This document shows positions 16,710 through 21,967 of a DNA stretch of 22,652 bases, piece by piece. Position 1 is the stretch's first letter; each line of letters starts with the position of its first letter. The DNA is from a virus, in the IMG/VR virus record IMGVR_UViG_3300045110_000168, positions 1 through 22,652 of that record; one strand, given 5' to 3'. Both the position numbers and the translations under genes were made by a program. The notes under the pieces are model-generated. The model ran no database searches. It was given only the letters and a program-made list of their open reading frames with translations, and was not told the origin of the DNA.

Positions 16710-18229
16710 TACCAATCCGATCCTAGGATATCGTCCCAAATTGGTGGATCATCCCACTGTTTGTACGATAGTTTCATCAGTTCTCTATCTCTGTATTCTT
16801 CGCCAATAGCTTCTGGAGCATTTAAGACGTTTCCTACAGGCTGGTCTTTATTCGTGAACATTTCTGGACGACTCATCATTCCATATCGAATGGCATCCAT
16901 TGAGTGATCGTCTTTTTTGGTAGGAATTTCCTGTACGTTATTCCTATCTGCTGTCTTACTAGAAGTGTACTTGGCCCAACGGTATTGTGGAATCTCTTTA
17001 ATGAGGTTCTCACAGTTTGTAGTGAACTTTAGTTCATTACGTGCGATCATCCCATTTACTCGAAGAATTCCTGCCTTTACGTCATTGTTACCGAGGACCA
17101 AGTACAGACCGTTTTCTCCGTATTCTTCATGAATACTTTTGCCTTCGATTGGTTGGATATTCCTAACCGAAGGATCAACTACCGTGTAGTCAATAATTTC
17201 ATGCAAACCCAGACGTCGAATAAGACCCAGGATAGCGCGAGCATTATCTTTAACGAGAGTTTTAGTGGATGTGTATTCTTCGTATACAATTACCTGTCCA
17301 TGTTCGTTGTAGCAAGCCAAATGGAATGCTGTGAGATTTGTGTATCCGTGGTCTAACATACCAAAATGACCCCAATTGTACTTATAGGCATCCCACATTG
17401 GAGTCCCAATGATAGGGTCTATGAAGTTCTCTTGAGTAAGTGATTTAGTGTAGATTCCTCCGGAAAGATTATAATAAGTTCCGTGGGTACGGGCGGACTT
17501 TTCTTCGTCTGACATTCCTTCAAGGAGTTCCTCCAAGACCGAAGCCGTGATATAAGGATTAGACAGAGTGTCAAGATGGAAAATTGCAATATTCTCGTTT
17601 TCAGGTTTTAACCCTTCCAGATACAATCGGTTGTAGGTCCAGGACATATCAAGCAAAGGCGTCATTGTCATAATCCATTCGCCATCTACGTCTGCGAGTC
17701 GGATTAGATTTTCGTTGAAGATTGCTTGCGGCGGTTCTTCATCGAACCAAACGTGATCCCTAGAAGTACCAGCGTGTTTTTGAACTTCTTGCTCGTAAGT
17801 CAGAAATTCAATTGTCGATCCATTTTCCAGAGTTAAGTTACGAGCAGCTGCATCATAACTTGCCTCCCAACTACCATTCCGCAATTGTGATGGGGGAATC
17901 CACTTAGCTAGTTCTGGAATGATAATTTTCTTAATTCCTTCTTCAAACGAGGAACCAATTGCCCTACAGGCTATAGGTGTTTTTTTCTTTTGATTCCACG
18001 GATGAGTCCCTGTCATTTTCCATACAGTTTCAGTGGCTCCCGCAACAGTTTTACCTGCACGGTTACCACCCAAGGCAACTTTCCCTTTCGCTCGGGATTT
18101 GTGAAAAGGAAGTTGTTGTTCTTGTGGAGTGTAGCCAGCTATTGTGGGATGAGTAATAATTCTTCTTAACGACGAACGAAAAACGTCCGCAGTTGTTGCG
18201 AGGGACGGTGCAACGAATTTCTTACTCAC
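16709..18229 (-). CDS. terL: Terminase large subunit (ATPase and nuclease), 506 aa
   Basis: Motor that pumps DNA into the prohead and cuts it. ATPase part: Walker A GGNRAGKT (54-61), Walker B HVWFDEEPP (159-167) with the acidic pair 164/165, and TMTP (188-191) as the coupling motif. RNase H-like nuclease part: Asp293 in MLDHGYTN, Asp352 in VVDPS, and the acidic cluster KKDDHSMDAIRYG near the C-terminus. Length is normal. It starts at a GTG with no clear SD, 12 nt after the previous gene, so initiation may be weak or coupled. It pairs with the TerS-like protein encoded at the beginning of the operon, separated from it by the lysis genes, which is unusual. Confidence 0.95.
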   Translation of the reverse strand: MSKKFVAPSLATTADVFRSSLRRIITHPTIAGYTPQEQQLPFHKSRAKGKVALGGNRAGKTVAGATETVWKMTGTHPWNQKKKTPIACRAIGSSFEEGIKKIIIPELAKWIPPSQLRNGSWEASYDAAARNLTLENGSTIEFLTYEQEVQKHAGTSRDHVWFDEEPPQAIFNENLIRLADVDGEWIMTMTPLLDMSWTYNRLYLEGLKPENENIAIFHLDTLSNPYITASVLEELLEGMSDEEKSARTHGTYYNLSGGIYTKSLTQENFIDPIIGTPMWDAYKYNWGHFGMLDHGYTNLTAFHLACYNEHGQVIVYEEYTSTKTLVKDNARAILGLIRRLGLHEIIDYTVVDPSVRNIQPIEGKSIHEEYGENGLYLVLGNNDVKAGILRVNGMIARNELKFTTNCENLIKEIPQYRWAKYTSSKTADRNNVQEIPTKKDDHSMDAIRYGMMSRPEMFTNKDQPVGNVLNAPEAIGEEYRDRELMKLSYKQWDDPPIWDDILGSDW

Positions 18230-18241
18230 GGGGTAGCTGAG

Positions 18242-18637
18242 TTATTTCTTTACTGCATCTTTGTGGGTATCGGCCTCTTTCTGAGCTTTGGTTTTATCTT
18301 CTTCTGTTACTTTCTTGGGGGCAGGCTCTTCTTCGGGTTCTTGCGGACTGATCGTCTTGTCCTTTGCAATTCGATCAATCTCCTTGATGCGTTCTTTGTG
18401 CTCATCCTCAGTGATTTTCTTTTCCTCTAGCAACTGATCTGTTGCTCGCTTATCACTTTCAGGAGTTGAGGCACGATATGGAACTGCTTCGGGCAGTTCA
18501 ATATCTTCTACCTTTTGCTTCTCATCTTCATCGAGAGGATGAGCGAAATCTGTTGTTTCCTGTTCAATGATCGTAGAACCTTCTGGACCATTAATAACTG
18601 AAACTTTGGTGGTTGGGTCATGGATGAAATCACTCAC
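18242..18637 (-). CDS. Highly charged protein of unknown function, 131 aa
   Basis: Rich in Glu, Asp and Lys and low in hydrophobic residues. The second half (about 65-131) is repetitive helix-forming sequence (LLEEKKITEDEHKERIKEIDRIAKDK style). It has no Cys, no membrane segment and no signal. The GTG start lies 8 nt inside the end of the holin-like gene. Its place between lysis genes and terminase does not reveal a role. It could be an antiholin-like or packaging accessory protein. Likely disordered or coiled coil. Confidence 0.6.
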   Translation of the reverse strand: MSDFIHDPTTKVSVINGPEGSTIIEQETTDFAHPLDEDEKQKVEDIELPEAVPYRASTPESDKRATDQLLEEKKITEDEHKERIKEIDRIAKDKTISPQEPEEEPAPKKVTEEDKTKAQKEADTHKDAVKK

Positions 18638-18959
18638 TTGTTTCTGCCTTTCCTATTCCGAAATTCGGGAGTAACAAACTGTCTGGTTTGGATGATGTGA
18701 GTCTAGTCTTTGACCAGACTGCTTGGTATGTGGAAACACTGATTGCAAATCCAACGAATGCAGTAATGAGAGTTTGCCAACTAAAAGCTGCTGCCTCTCC
18801 TTTTACTGCATTTGCTGTCAGAAATGCGAGGACGCTGTTGAGAAAAAGTGTGATAAGTCCTTTCCACTGTCCTTTAAGGTTTATCTTTGTGATGAAGCCA
18901 GTTAACAACGGAATTAGACCTGTTATCAAAAGATAAACGGGGTTACTTACAGTTATCAT
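18630..18959 (-). CDS. Holin-like membrane protein, 109 aa
   Basis: Three hydrophobic segments (about 7-25, 33-52 and 61-81) followed by a short polar tail. The size and the place next to the endolysin gene fit a class I-type holin that opens the membrane at lysis time. The ATG shares ATGA with the stop of the 38-aa membrane peptide gene, with no SD of its own, so translation probably depends on that peptide being read. No family signature is certain; membrane topology and context carry the call. Confidence 0.7.
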   Translation of the reverse strand: MITVSNPVYLLITGLIPLLTGFITKINLKGQWKGLITLFLNSVLAFLTANAVKGEAAAFSWQTLITAFVGFAISVSTYQAVWSKTRLTSSKPDSLLLPNFGIGKAETSE

Positions 18960-19072
18960 CTACGGACGATGTAAATGATTCCGCAGAGAATTACCACTAC
19001 AGCTGCAATGATAATTACGACGTTAGTTGTGCCACTATCTGTTGATGCAAGTAGTGAACTAAAATCTATCAC
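18956..19072 (-). CDS. 38-aa membrane peptide in the lysis cassette
   Basis: Short gene easily missed. The GTG start at 19072 has a perfect AGGAGG five bases upstream and overlaps the end of the endolysin gene. The peptide starts VIDFSSLLAS (the first Val is read as Met), has one hydrophobic helix (about 16-34, VVIIIAAVVVILCGIIYIV) and ends in Arg-Arg, giving a probable N-out, C-in single-pass topology. Its TGA overlaps the holin ATG. Plausible roles are second holin, antiholin or pinholin-like partner, or a leader that sets holin translation. The strong SD and tight overlaps make it very likely to be expressed. Confidence 0.7.
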   Translation of the reverse strand: MIDFSSLLASTDSGTTNVVIIIAAVVVILCGIIYIVRR

Positions 19073-19838
19073 TTGGACCTCCTGGGATTACTTGTGCTGG
19101 ATCATTGATATCCAAGCCAGCTTGCACACAAAGTCCATGCATCGCTGCCATGTTATCAAAAAAGATTCGTGGAGTTGATGGATCTTCTGCAACAATGCTT
19201 TCCATCAATTCTCCACTCATATGAAGAACAGGAAAACCTCCTCCAACTACGAATGCATTGATGTAGCCCTTCTGACGAAGGAACCTTTGCTTCAACATTT
19301 CATCATCTCCTACAGGTGTGGGTTCATGACCAATAACTGCATCACGAATCTTTGGGATGTATTCATACAAATGGTCACCTGGACAAGCCGTAGCATTTGG
19401 GTGCTTTGGGTTGTCTCGGTGACCAAGAATTTCTAGCTGACGTGGAACTGCTAAATCCCCATGATCTATCAGGAATTTAATACAGGAAACAATTGCTTCT
19501 ACAGCTGCGGCTGTCGGAATATCTCCCTGGTAGTTACCCATCAGGCAAATTGAACGAGAAACTTCGTTTTCTCCTAAAGTAGCCGCACTCTTACGATTAA
19601 GTCCCCTGGACTCGTACACAATTCCAGATGGACCAATGACCCAGTTGTAATCAATGTCAGTGTAATGCTTAACATCAATAGCGTTGTGCTGTAGAATATG
19701 CATCTGTTGGATTTCTTCAGCTACACTCACCGGGTAATGCCCTGCTGTGTGATGTATGTAAACCTTAGGCAACGTTCCGTTGAGAACTGGAATTTGTGTA
19801 GGTTTTGCTCCCCATGCTGTCCTCGATGTTAGGTTCAA
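19059..19838 (-). CDS. Endolysin, N-acetylmuramoyl-L-alanine amidase (amidase_2/PGRP fold)
   Basis: Cuts the bond between N-acetylmuramic acid and L-alanine in peptidoglycan. The N-terminal catalytic domain (about 5-165) has the PGRP pattern: RTAWGAKP (6-13), VYIHHTAGH (26-34) with zinc ligand His29, DIDYNWVIGPSGIVYESRG (61-79), LGHRD with His140, and the second-shell ACPGDHLY with Cys152 as third ligand. The C-terminal 80 residues match nothing I know and could be a host cell-wall binding part. There is no signal peptide, so release needs the holin. It starts at TTG overlapping the TerS-like stop (TTGA) with GGAG five bases upstream. Confidence 0.9.
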   Translation of the reverse strand: MNLTSRTAWGAKPTQIPVLNGTLPKVYIHHTAGHYPVSVAEEIQQMHILQHNAIDVKHYTDIDYNWVIGPSGIVYESRGLNRKSAATLGENEVSRSICLMGNYQGDIPTAAAVEAIVSCIKFLIDHGDLAVPRQLEILGHRDNPKHPNATACPGDHLYEYIPKIRDAVIGHEPTPVGDDEMLKQRFLRQKGYINAFVVGGGFPVLHMSGELMESIVAEDPSTPRIFFDNMAAMHGLCVQAGLDINDPAQVIPGGPSDRF

Positions 19839-20503
19839 TTTAACTCCAGGAGTTTGGCATCAAATTCTGATGCAATGGTATCTACAAGTTTCGGATCAAC
19901 GTGACGGATAAGAACTTCCATAAACAAACTAATTAGTTTGTTCAAATTTTGGTTGAGTTCACGGTTTGGGTCATGTATGCCAGTGAATTCGTGGAAGTAC
20001 TTAATCGCCTGCAAATCTCCAGAATCCACCAAACGACCAAGGCTGGTTTTCGCTACAGGGCGTACATTATTGAAAGCTTCTTCTGCACGCATCTCGTAGT
20101 AATGTTTGTTGGCGGTTCCTTTAAGAAGCACATTAAACTTGTGAGTCGTGAGTCCTACAGCCTTGAGCTTAATGGCTTTAGATCTTTTATCACTTACATC
20201 TACAAGTGAGTTGACGGCGATTACGAAAGATGGGTCTAGCTCATCTTTCTTCGCAACGCGACGGTAGGGGTCATATGTGGGAAGTTCTCTCTTTTCTAAA
20301 GCCTTGTTGATTGCTGGGAGCATCACCTTTAAAATAGAGAAGTCAGTTCCGTAAAGTTCGTTTAGCTGCATTCCTGTAGGATATTCTCCAGTGAGCCAAT
20401 ATCGAGCTTCTACTTGTGTAACGACTTGTTGGAGCAATGACTTATCGTACGATATCTCTACCACTTCATCTGTAGATGTGGGTTGTGAGAAATCTAACTC
20501 CAT
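19835..20503 (-). CDS. Probable terminase small subunit, 222 aa
   Basis: First gene of the late operon. The N-terminal half (about 20-75) looks like a helix-turn-helix segment. The C-terminal half (KLKAVGLTTHKFNVLLKG about 113-130, then LGRLVDSGDLQAIKYFHEFTG about 155-175) resembles small terminase subunits of the phBC6A51 kind, where GDlkAikyyhEltG closes the domain. This subunit would recognise the packaging site and load TerL. The ATG is six bases from the -10 box, so the mRNA is probably leaderless. TerL lies four genes further on. It could instead be a different DNA-binding regulator of the late operon. Confidence 0.55.
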   Translation of the reverse strand: MELDFSQPTSTDEVVEISYDKSLLQQVVTQVEARYWLTGEYPTGMQLNELYGTDFSILKVMLPAINKALEKRELPTYDPYRRVAKKDELDPSFVIAVNSLVDVSDKRSKAIKLKAVGLTTHKFNVLLKGTANKHYYEMRAEEAFNNVRPVAKTSLGRLVDSGDLQAIKYFHEFTGIHDPNRELNQNLNKLISLFMEVLIRHVDPKLVDTIASEFDAKLLELN

Positions 20504-20509
20504 GTTGGG

Positions 20510-20538
20510 AACGTATCACGTGCTCAAATGTTTGTCAA
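20510..20538 (-). promoter_or_regulatory. Leaderless late-operon promoter
   Basis: On the minus strand: perfect -35 TTGACA (20533-20538), 17-bp spacer, -10 TACGTT (20510-20515) preceded by TGA, an extended -10 (TGn). Six bases later is the ATG at 20503, so transcription should start at the start codon. This looks like a host main sigma factor promoter and is the only strong one seen for the leftward operon. Confidence 0.75.
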
Positions 20539-20636
20539 AATTTCTAAAAATAAAGGTTTTACTTGCTCGTTTTTTATTTAAAAATTTGTCTGCGTAATCG
20601 CCAAAAGAGGCAGTCGCATATATGGAGGACCAACCG

Positions 20637-20656
20637 ATGTTAGGCTGGCTTAACAT
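20637..20656. promoter_or_regulatory. Imperfect 20-bp palindrome, possible operator
   Basis: ATGTTAGGCTGGCTTAACAT has two 9-bp arms with one mismatch. Its first 18 bases recur as a direct repeat at 20705-20722 with four changes. The half site resembles DtxR/IdeR iron-regulator boxes (13 of 19 bases match the published consensus by eye for each copy), which is too weak to name a regulator. Confidence 0.4.
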
Positions 20657-20736
20657 TGGAGGGTAGGTACCCCTACCTTACTATGTTCGAATTTCAAACA
20701 CACTATGTTAGGTTGGGTTTACTGAATACGGTAAGC

Positions 20737-20750
20737 GGTACGACTGTACC
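20737..20750. promoter_or_regulatory. Operator-like dyad GGTAC-N4-GTACC (copy 1)
   Basis: Perfect 5-bp arms around four bases. An identical layout occurs at 20798-20811, 61 bp away. Both lie in the leader of the 107-aa gene, so they probably bind one dimeric repressor or activator. Confidence 0.5.
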
Positions 20751-20762
20751 AATAAAGGGAGC

Positions 20763-20792
20763 TTAACAATTGCGACCGCAACCTTTGCGATC
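20763..20792. repeat. Two 15-bp iteron-like units (degenerate)
   Basis: TTAACAATTGCGACC followed directly by GCAACCTTTGCGATC. They share the 15-bp period and the TTGCGAnC half with the six-unit array at 21644-21733, and a third partial unit (ACAAC) runs into operator copy 2. Confidence 0.5.
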
Positions 20793-20797
20793 ACAAC

Positions 20798-20811
20798 GGT
20801 ACACTTGTACC
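20798..20811. promoter_or_regulatory. Operator-like dyad GGTAC-N4-GTACC (copy 2)
   Basis: Same layout as copy 1, with flanks extending the symmetry to 8-bp arms (ACGGTACA and TGTACCGT). It covers the spacer and -10 of the weak rightward promoter candidate, which would suit a repressor. Confidence 0.5.
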
Positions 20812-20841
20812 GTGAATTACTATGCAGTCGAGTGCATAACA

Positions 20842-20865
20842 ATTCTTTGTTACCGCACAAAGAAT
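20842..20865 (+). other. Hairpin in leader of module 1
   Basis: Perfect 9-bp arms (ATTCTTTGT and complement) with a 6-nt loop. A smaller dyad, TATGCA/TGCATA, lies just upstream at 20821-20838, and a 6-bp GC hairpin (GCCCGG, 5-nt loop) at 20926-20942 precedes the gene. There is no T-run, so these are more likely leader structures than terminators. Confidence 0.5.
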
Positions 20866-20978
20866 CTTTGCCCGTAATGAGGAAACAAAGGTTGGCGCCA
20901 GTATCATTGTATTCGTAAGTGAGTTGCCCGGAGAGTCCGGGCCGTAGATGTCAGAAACGGAAGGGTAGGTGAAACATC

Positions 20979-21302
20979 ATGGCAAAGAAAGAATTTCCCG
21001 CCGATCGTGAAATGGTCGTCAAGGGTGCCGGTCCGGTCGTTCGATCGAATCAGGTAATCTTGGTCAAGGCTTACGCCGATCAAGACCTTGAGATCATTTC
21101 GGCTCAGCGTTCTTTCTATGAATCTCTCGCAAAGGTTCTTGCCGAATATCGTGCGGCTGATAATAAGCAGTACGATATGTTGACGTCCGGATATTCGGAT
21201 GCAACATGGGCAAAGGGTCTTGAGCGATTGGTCAAGAAAGATCCGGATAAGCCACGTGGTCGTAAGGCTGCACCAAAGGCTGATCCCGCCGAAGATTGCT
21301 GA
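20979..21302 (+). CDS. Conserved module protein A1, 107 aa, unknown function
   Basis: No family recognised. A paralogue (105 aa) is encoded at 21968 and is about 60-65% identical. The shared parts are the N-terminal VVKGAGPV-xx-SNQV segment, a central helical part ending in KQYDM-x-TSGY, and the basic C-terminal RLVKKDPDKPRGRK, then a Pro/Lys tail with Cys at the very end. The basic C-terminus suggests nucleic acid contact. The SD AGGTGA precedes the ATG by six bases. The gene is visibly richer in GC and in G/C-ending codons than its paralogue, so the two have different histories. It is followed by a hairpin and a 50-aa Cys-rich gene with a near-identical leader (AGGTGAAAC). Confidence 0.75.
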   Translation: MAKKEFPADREMVVKGAGPVVRSNQVILVKAYADQDLEIISAQRSFYESLAKVLAEYRAADNKQYDMLTSGYSDATWAKGLERLVKKDPDKPRGRKAAPKADPAEDC

Positions 21303-21321
21303 GATCGAAATGATCTCAAAG

Positions 21322-21348
21322 GGATAGGGTGGACTCTCCACCCTATCC
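21322..21348 (+). other. 12-bp hairpin between module genes
   Basis: Perfect 12-bp stem (GGATAGGGTGGA) with a 3-nt loop, 20 bases after the stop of A1. A smaller dyad, GAGATC/GATCTC (21301-21317), overlaps the stop. There is no T-tract. It may be a partial terminator or an mRNA processing or stability element that separates the levels of the two genes. Confidence 0.6.
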
Positions 21349-21382
21349 GATATACTCTCTATTGAAAGTGAGGTGAAACGAA

Positions 21383-21535
21383 ATGGAAACTTGCGAGTGT
21401 TGCGGTCGTTCGAGCAATACAGTCCACGTAGCGTGGTACTTGTACGATGACAACGCTGAGATTGAATTGTGCAGAAAGTGTGTGCAATCTCTCCGGGCGG
21501 AAGGTGAGACAGTAGAGCGGATGAAAGTAAGTTGA
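21383..21535 (+). CDS. Small Cys-rich zinc-binding-type protein B1, 50 aa
   Basis: The ATG follows GAGGTGAAACGAA, a good SD. The peptide has Cys4-x-Cys6-Cys7 at the start (METCECCGRSS) and a second Cys-x2-Cys (LCRKC, about 30-33), a pattern of a small zinc knuckle or ribbon. The C-terminal helix (VQSLRAEGETVERMKVS) is charged. Such mini zinc proteins in phages often bind host proteins such as RNA polymerase or sigma factors, but that is analogy. The stop lies two bases before the parS palindrome. The counterpart in module 2 (63 aa) also carries Cys-x2-Cys and Cys-x-Cys motifs, but they do not align well. Confidence 0.65.
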   Translation: METCECCGRSSNTVHVAWYLYDDNAEIELCRKCVQSLRAEGETVERMKVS

Positions 21536-21537
21536 GT

Positions 21538-21553
21538 TGTTTCACGTGAAACA
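21538..21553. promoter_or_regulatory. parS: parS centromere site, exact match to bacterial consensus
   Basis: TGTTTCACGTGAAACA is the 16-bp consensus parS recognised by chromosomal ParB in many bacteria, including the GTTTCACGTGAAAC core used in Streptomyces and Mycobacterium. The perfect palindrome extends to 18 bp (21537-21554). It lies in non-coding DNA between a stop codon and a terminator. No other CACGTG in the window has the flanks; the one near 20519 matches only the core. Confidence 0.8.
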
Positions 21554-21558
21554 ATTGA

Positions 21559-21596
21559 GCGAATAGCCCCTAGCCGAAAGGTTAGGGGTTATTCGT
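21559..21596 (+). terminator. Module 1 terminator
   Basis: Stem of about 17 pairs allowing G-U (GAATAGCCCCTAGCC with GGTTAGGGGTTATTC, plus two outer pairs) around a GAAA tetraloop, followed by GTTT. The U-tract is short, as is common in actinobacterial terminators. It ends 39 bases before the next -10 box. Confidence 0.8.
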
Positions 21597-21631
21597 GTTT
21601 GCGCCCTTCGTGCCTCCGGCGTCGCACTTCT

Positions 21632-21647
21632 GATTATAATACTGCAA
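21632..21647 (+). promoter_or_regulatory. Module promoter (TATAAT), copy 1
   Basis: GATTATAATACTGCAA with a perfect -10 at 21635-21640. The same 16 bases recur at the window end, and the upstream GTCGC is conserved too (14 bp before the -10 in both). The -35 is not evident. Transcription would start near 21647, inside the first 15-bp repeat unit, giving a leader of about 320 nt for protein A2. Confidence 0.7.
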
Positions 21648-21733
21648 AGCTTGCGTACGCAACTATTGCGAGCACAACTATTGCGCGCACAACAATTGTG
21701 ACCACAATAATTGTACTGACAATAATTGCGAGC
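21644..21733. repeat. Tandem array of six 15-bp repeats (CAA-N3-TTG core)
   Basis: Six head-to-tail units of exactly 15 bp, consensus RCAA-N3-TTGYGNNC. CAA at positions 2-4 and TTG at 8-10 are invariant, while the middle three and last four bases vary. A seventh unit begins (ACAA) and runs into the Fur-type palindrome. Each unit is a dyad, so it could bind a dimer on DNA or form a small stem in RNA. It starts directly at the promoter. Confidence 0.8.
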
Positions 21734-21735
21734 AC

Positions 21736-21756
21736 AAATGAGAATGATTCTCATTT
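21736..21756. promoter_or_regulatory. Perfect Fur-type palindrome (7-1-7), possible metal-regulator site
   Basis: AAATGAGAAT, one central G, and the exact complement. Its core, TGAGAAT-N-ATTCTCA, has the 7-1-7 layout of Fur-family boxes (Fur, Zur, PerR). It directly follows the 15-bp array. If functional, a host iron or zinc sensor would act downstream of the promoter as a roadblock. It may instead be an extra operator of the phage. Confidence 0.55.
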
Positions 21757-21790
21757 CTTTACCGGTACAAAACCGTAACCGGATTGTAAC

Positions 21791-21810
21791 AAACTATACC
21801 GGTACAGTTT
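21791..21810. promoter_or_regulatory. Near-perfect 20-bp palindrome with TACCGGTA core
   Basis: Ten-base arms with one mismatch. The core TACCGGTA occurs a second time at 21760-21767. Together with the GGTAC dyads of module 1, this suggests a shared regulator preferring CGGTAC half sites. Confidence 0.4.
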
Positions 21811-21901
21811 CTTCAATTTTTGATAGGGTCAAAGCTGCGCAAGCAATTCAGCGCCAGCTTCTCCCGCTGCAACTCGGAGCAGGTTCCTTGAAAATTGAAG
21901 A
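21810..21901 (+). ncRNA. Structured leader element upstream of protein A2 gene
   Basis: An 11-bp closing stem (21810-21820 with 21891-21901) encloses about 70 nt that can fold further: AGCTG-CGC near 21833 with GCGC-CAGCT near 21851 (one bulge), and CTGC/GCAG. This is the layout of a multi-helix leader such as a riboswitch or attenuator. No known riboswitch class is recognised. Confidence 0.4.
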
Positions 21902-21932
21902 TTAATTAGGCCAGGACTAGCCTTGCTATTCC
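21888..21932. repeat. Left arm of inverted repeat flanking the A2 gene
   Basis: Matches the reverse complement of 22301-22338: TTGAAA, then ATTAATTAGG, then GACTAGCC and TATTCCC are shared. This arm has seven extra bases (ATTGAAG) after TTGAAA, and there are a few other changes. In mRNA the two arms could pair around the whole gene. Confidence 0.5.
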
Positions 21933-21957
21933 CTTTTTCACCACTACACGAAAAAGG
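21932..21957 (+). promoter_or_regulatory. Hairpin covering the ribosome binding site of A2
   Basis: Perfect 8-bp arms (CCTTTTTC and GAAAAAGG) with a 10-nt loop. The 3' arm contains the AAGG of the SD, about ten bases before the ATG at 21968, so the folded form should reduce translation. Confidence 0.6.
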
Positions 21958-21967
21958 AAAAAACAAA

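Larger units (their letters stand above)
20504..20978. other. Intergenic control region between late operon and rightward module 1
   Basis: 475 bp without a convincing gene. Left to right it holds the leftward promoter, an AT-rich stretch (20539-20598), an imperfect palindrome and a partial copy of it, two GGTAC-N4-GTACC operators, two 15-bp iteron-like units and three hairpins. A weak rightward promoter candidate is TTGCGA (20785-20790), 17 bp, TACCGT (20808-20813), with the second operator lying over its spacer and -10. A perfect TATAAT as in module 2 is not present. Confidence 0.55.

Noticed and set aside
20511-20526. Second parS-like site around the CACGTG near 20519
   Set aside because: Only the six-base core matches fully; six of the ten flanking positions differ from the consensus, so ParB binding is not expected.
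20622-20666. 14-codon plus-strand frame (starting MEDQPMLGW)
   Set aside because: Too short, SD badly spaced, and it coincides with the imperfect palindrome, which explains the sequence better.
20683-20766. 27-codon plus-strand frame (starting MFEFQTHYV) in the control region
   Set aside because: No SD, overlaps operator copy 1, no similarity noticed. It could be a leader peptide but cannot be supported.
20904-21554. 216-codon open frame on the minus strand
   Set aside because: It is antisense to two SD-preceded genes (A1 and the 50-aa Cys protein) and to the terminator. Its first residues come from the parS palindrome, and the composition is shadow-like.
21644-21733. Possible CRISPR array
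   Set aside because: The repeats are 15 bp and head-to-tail with no unique spacers, and no cas-like gene is near.
21542-21754. 70-codon minus-strand frame with repeated Asn/Cys/Ala/Arg units
   Set aside because: The five-residue periodicity is only the translation of the 15-bp DNA repeats; it also covers the terminator and promoter.
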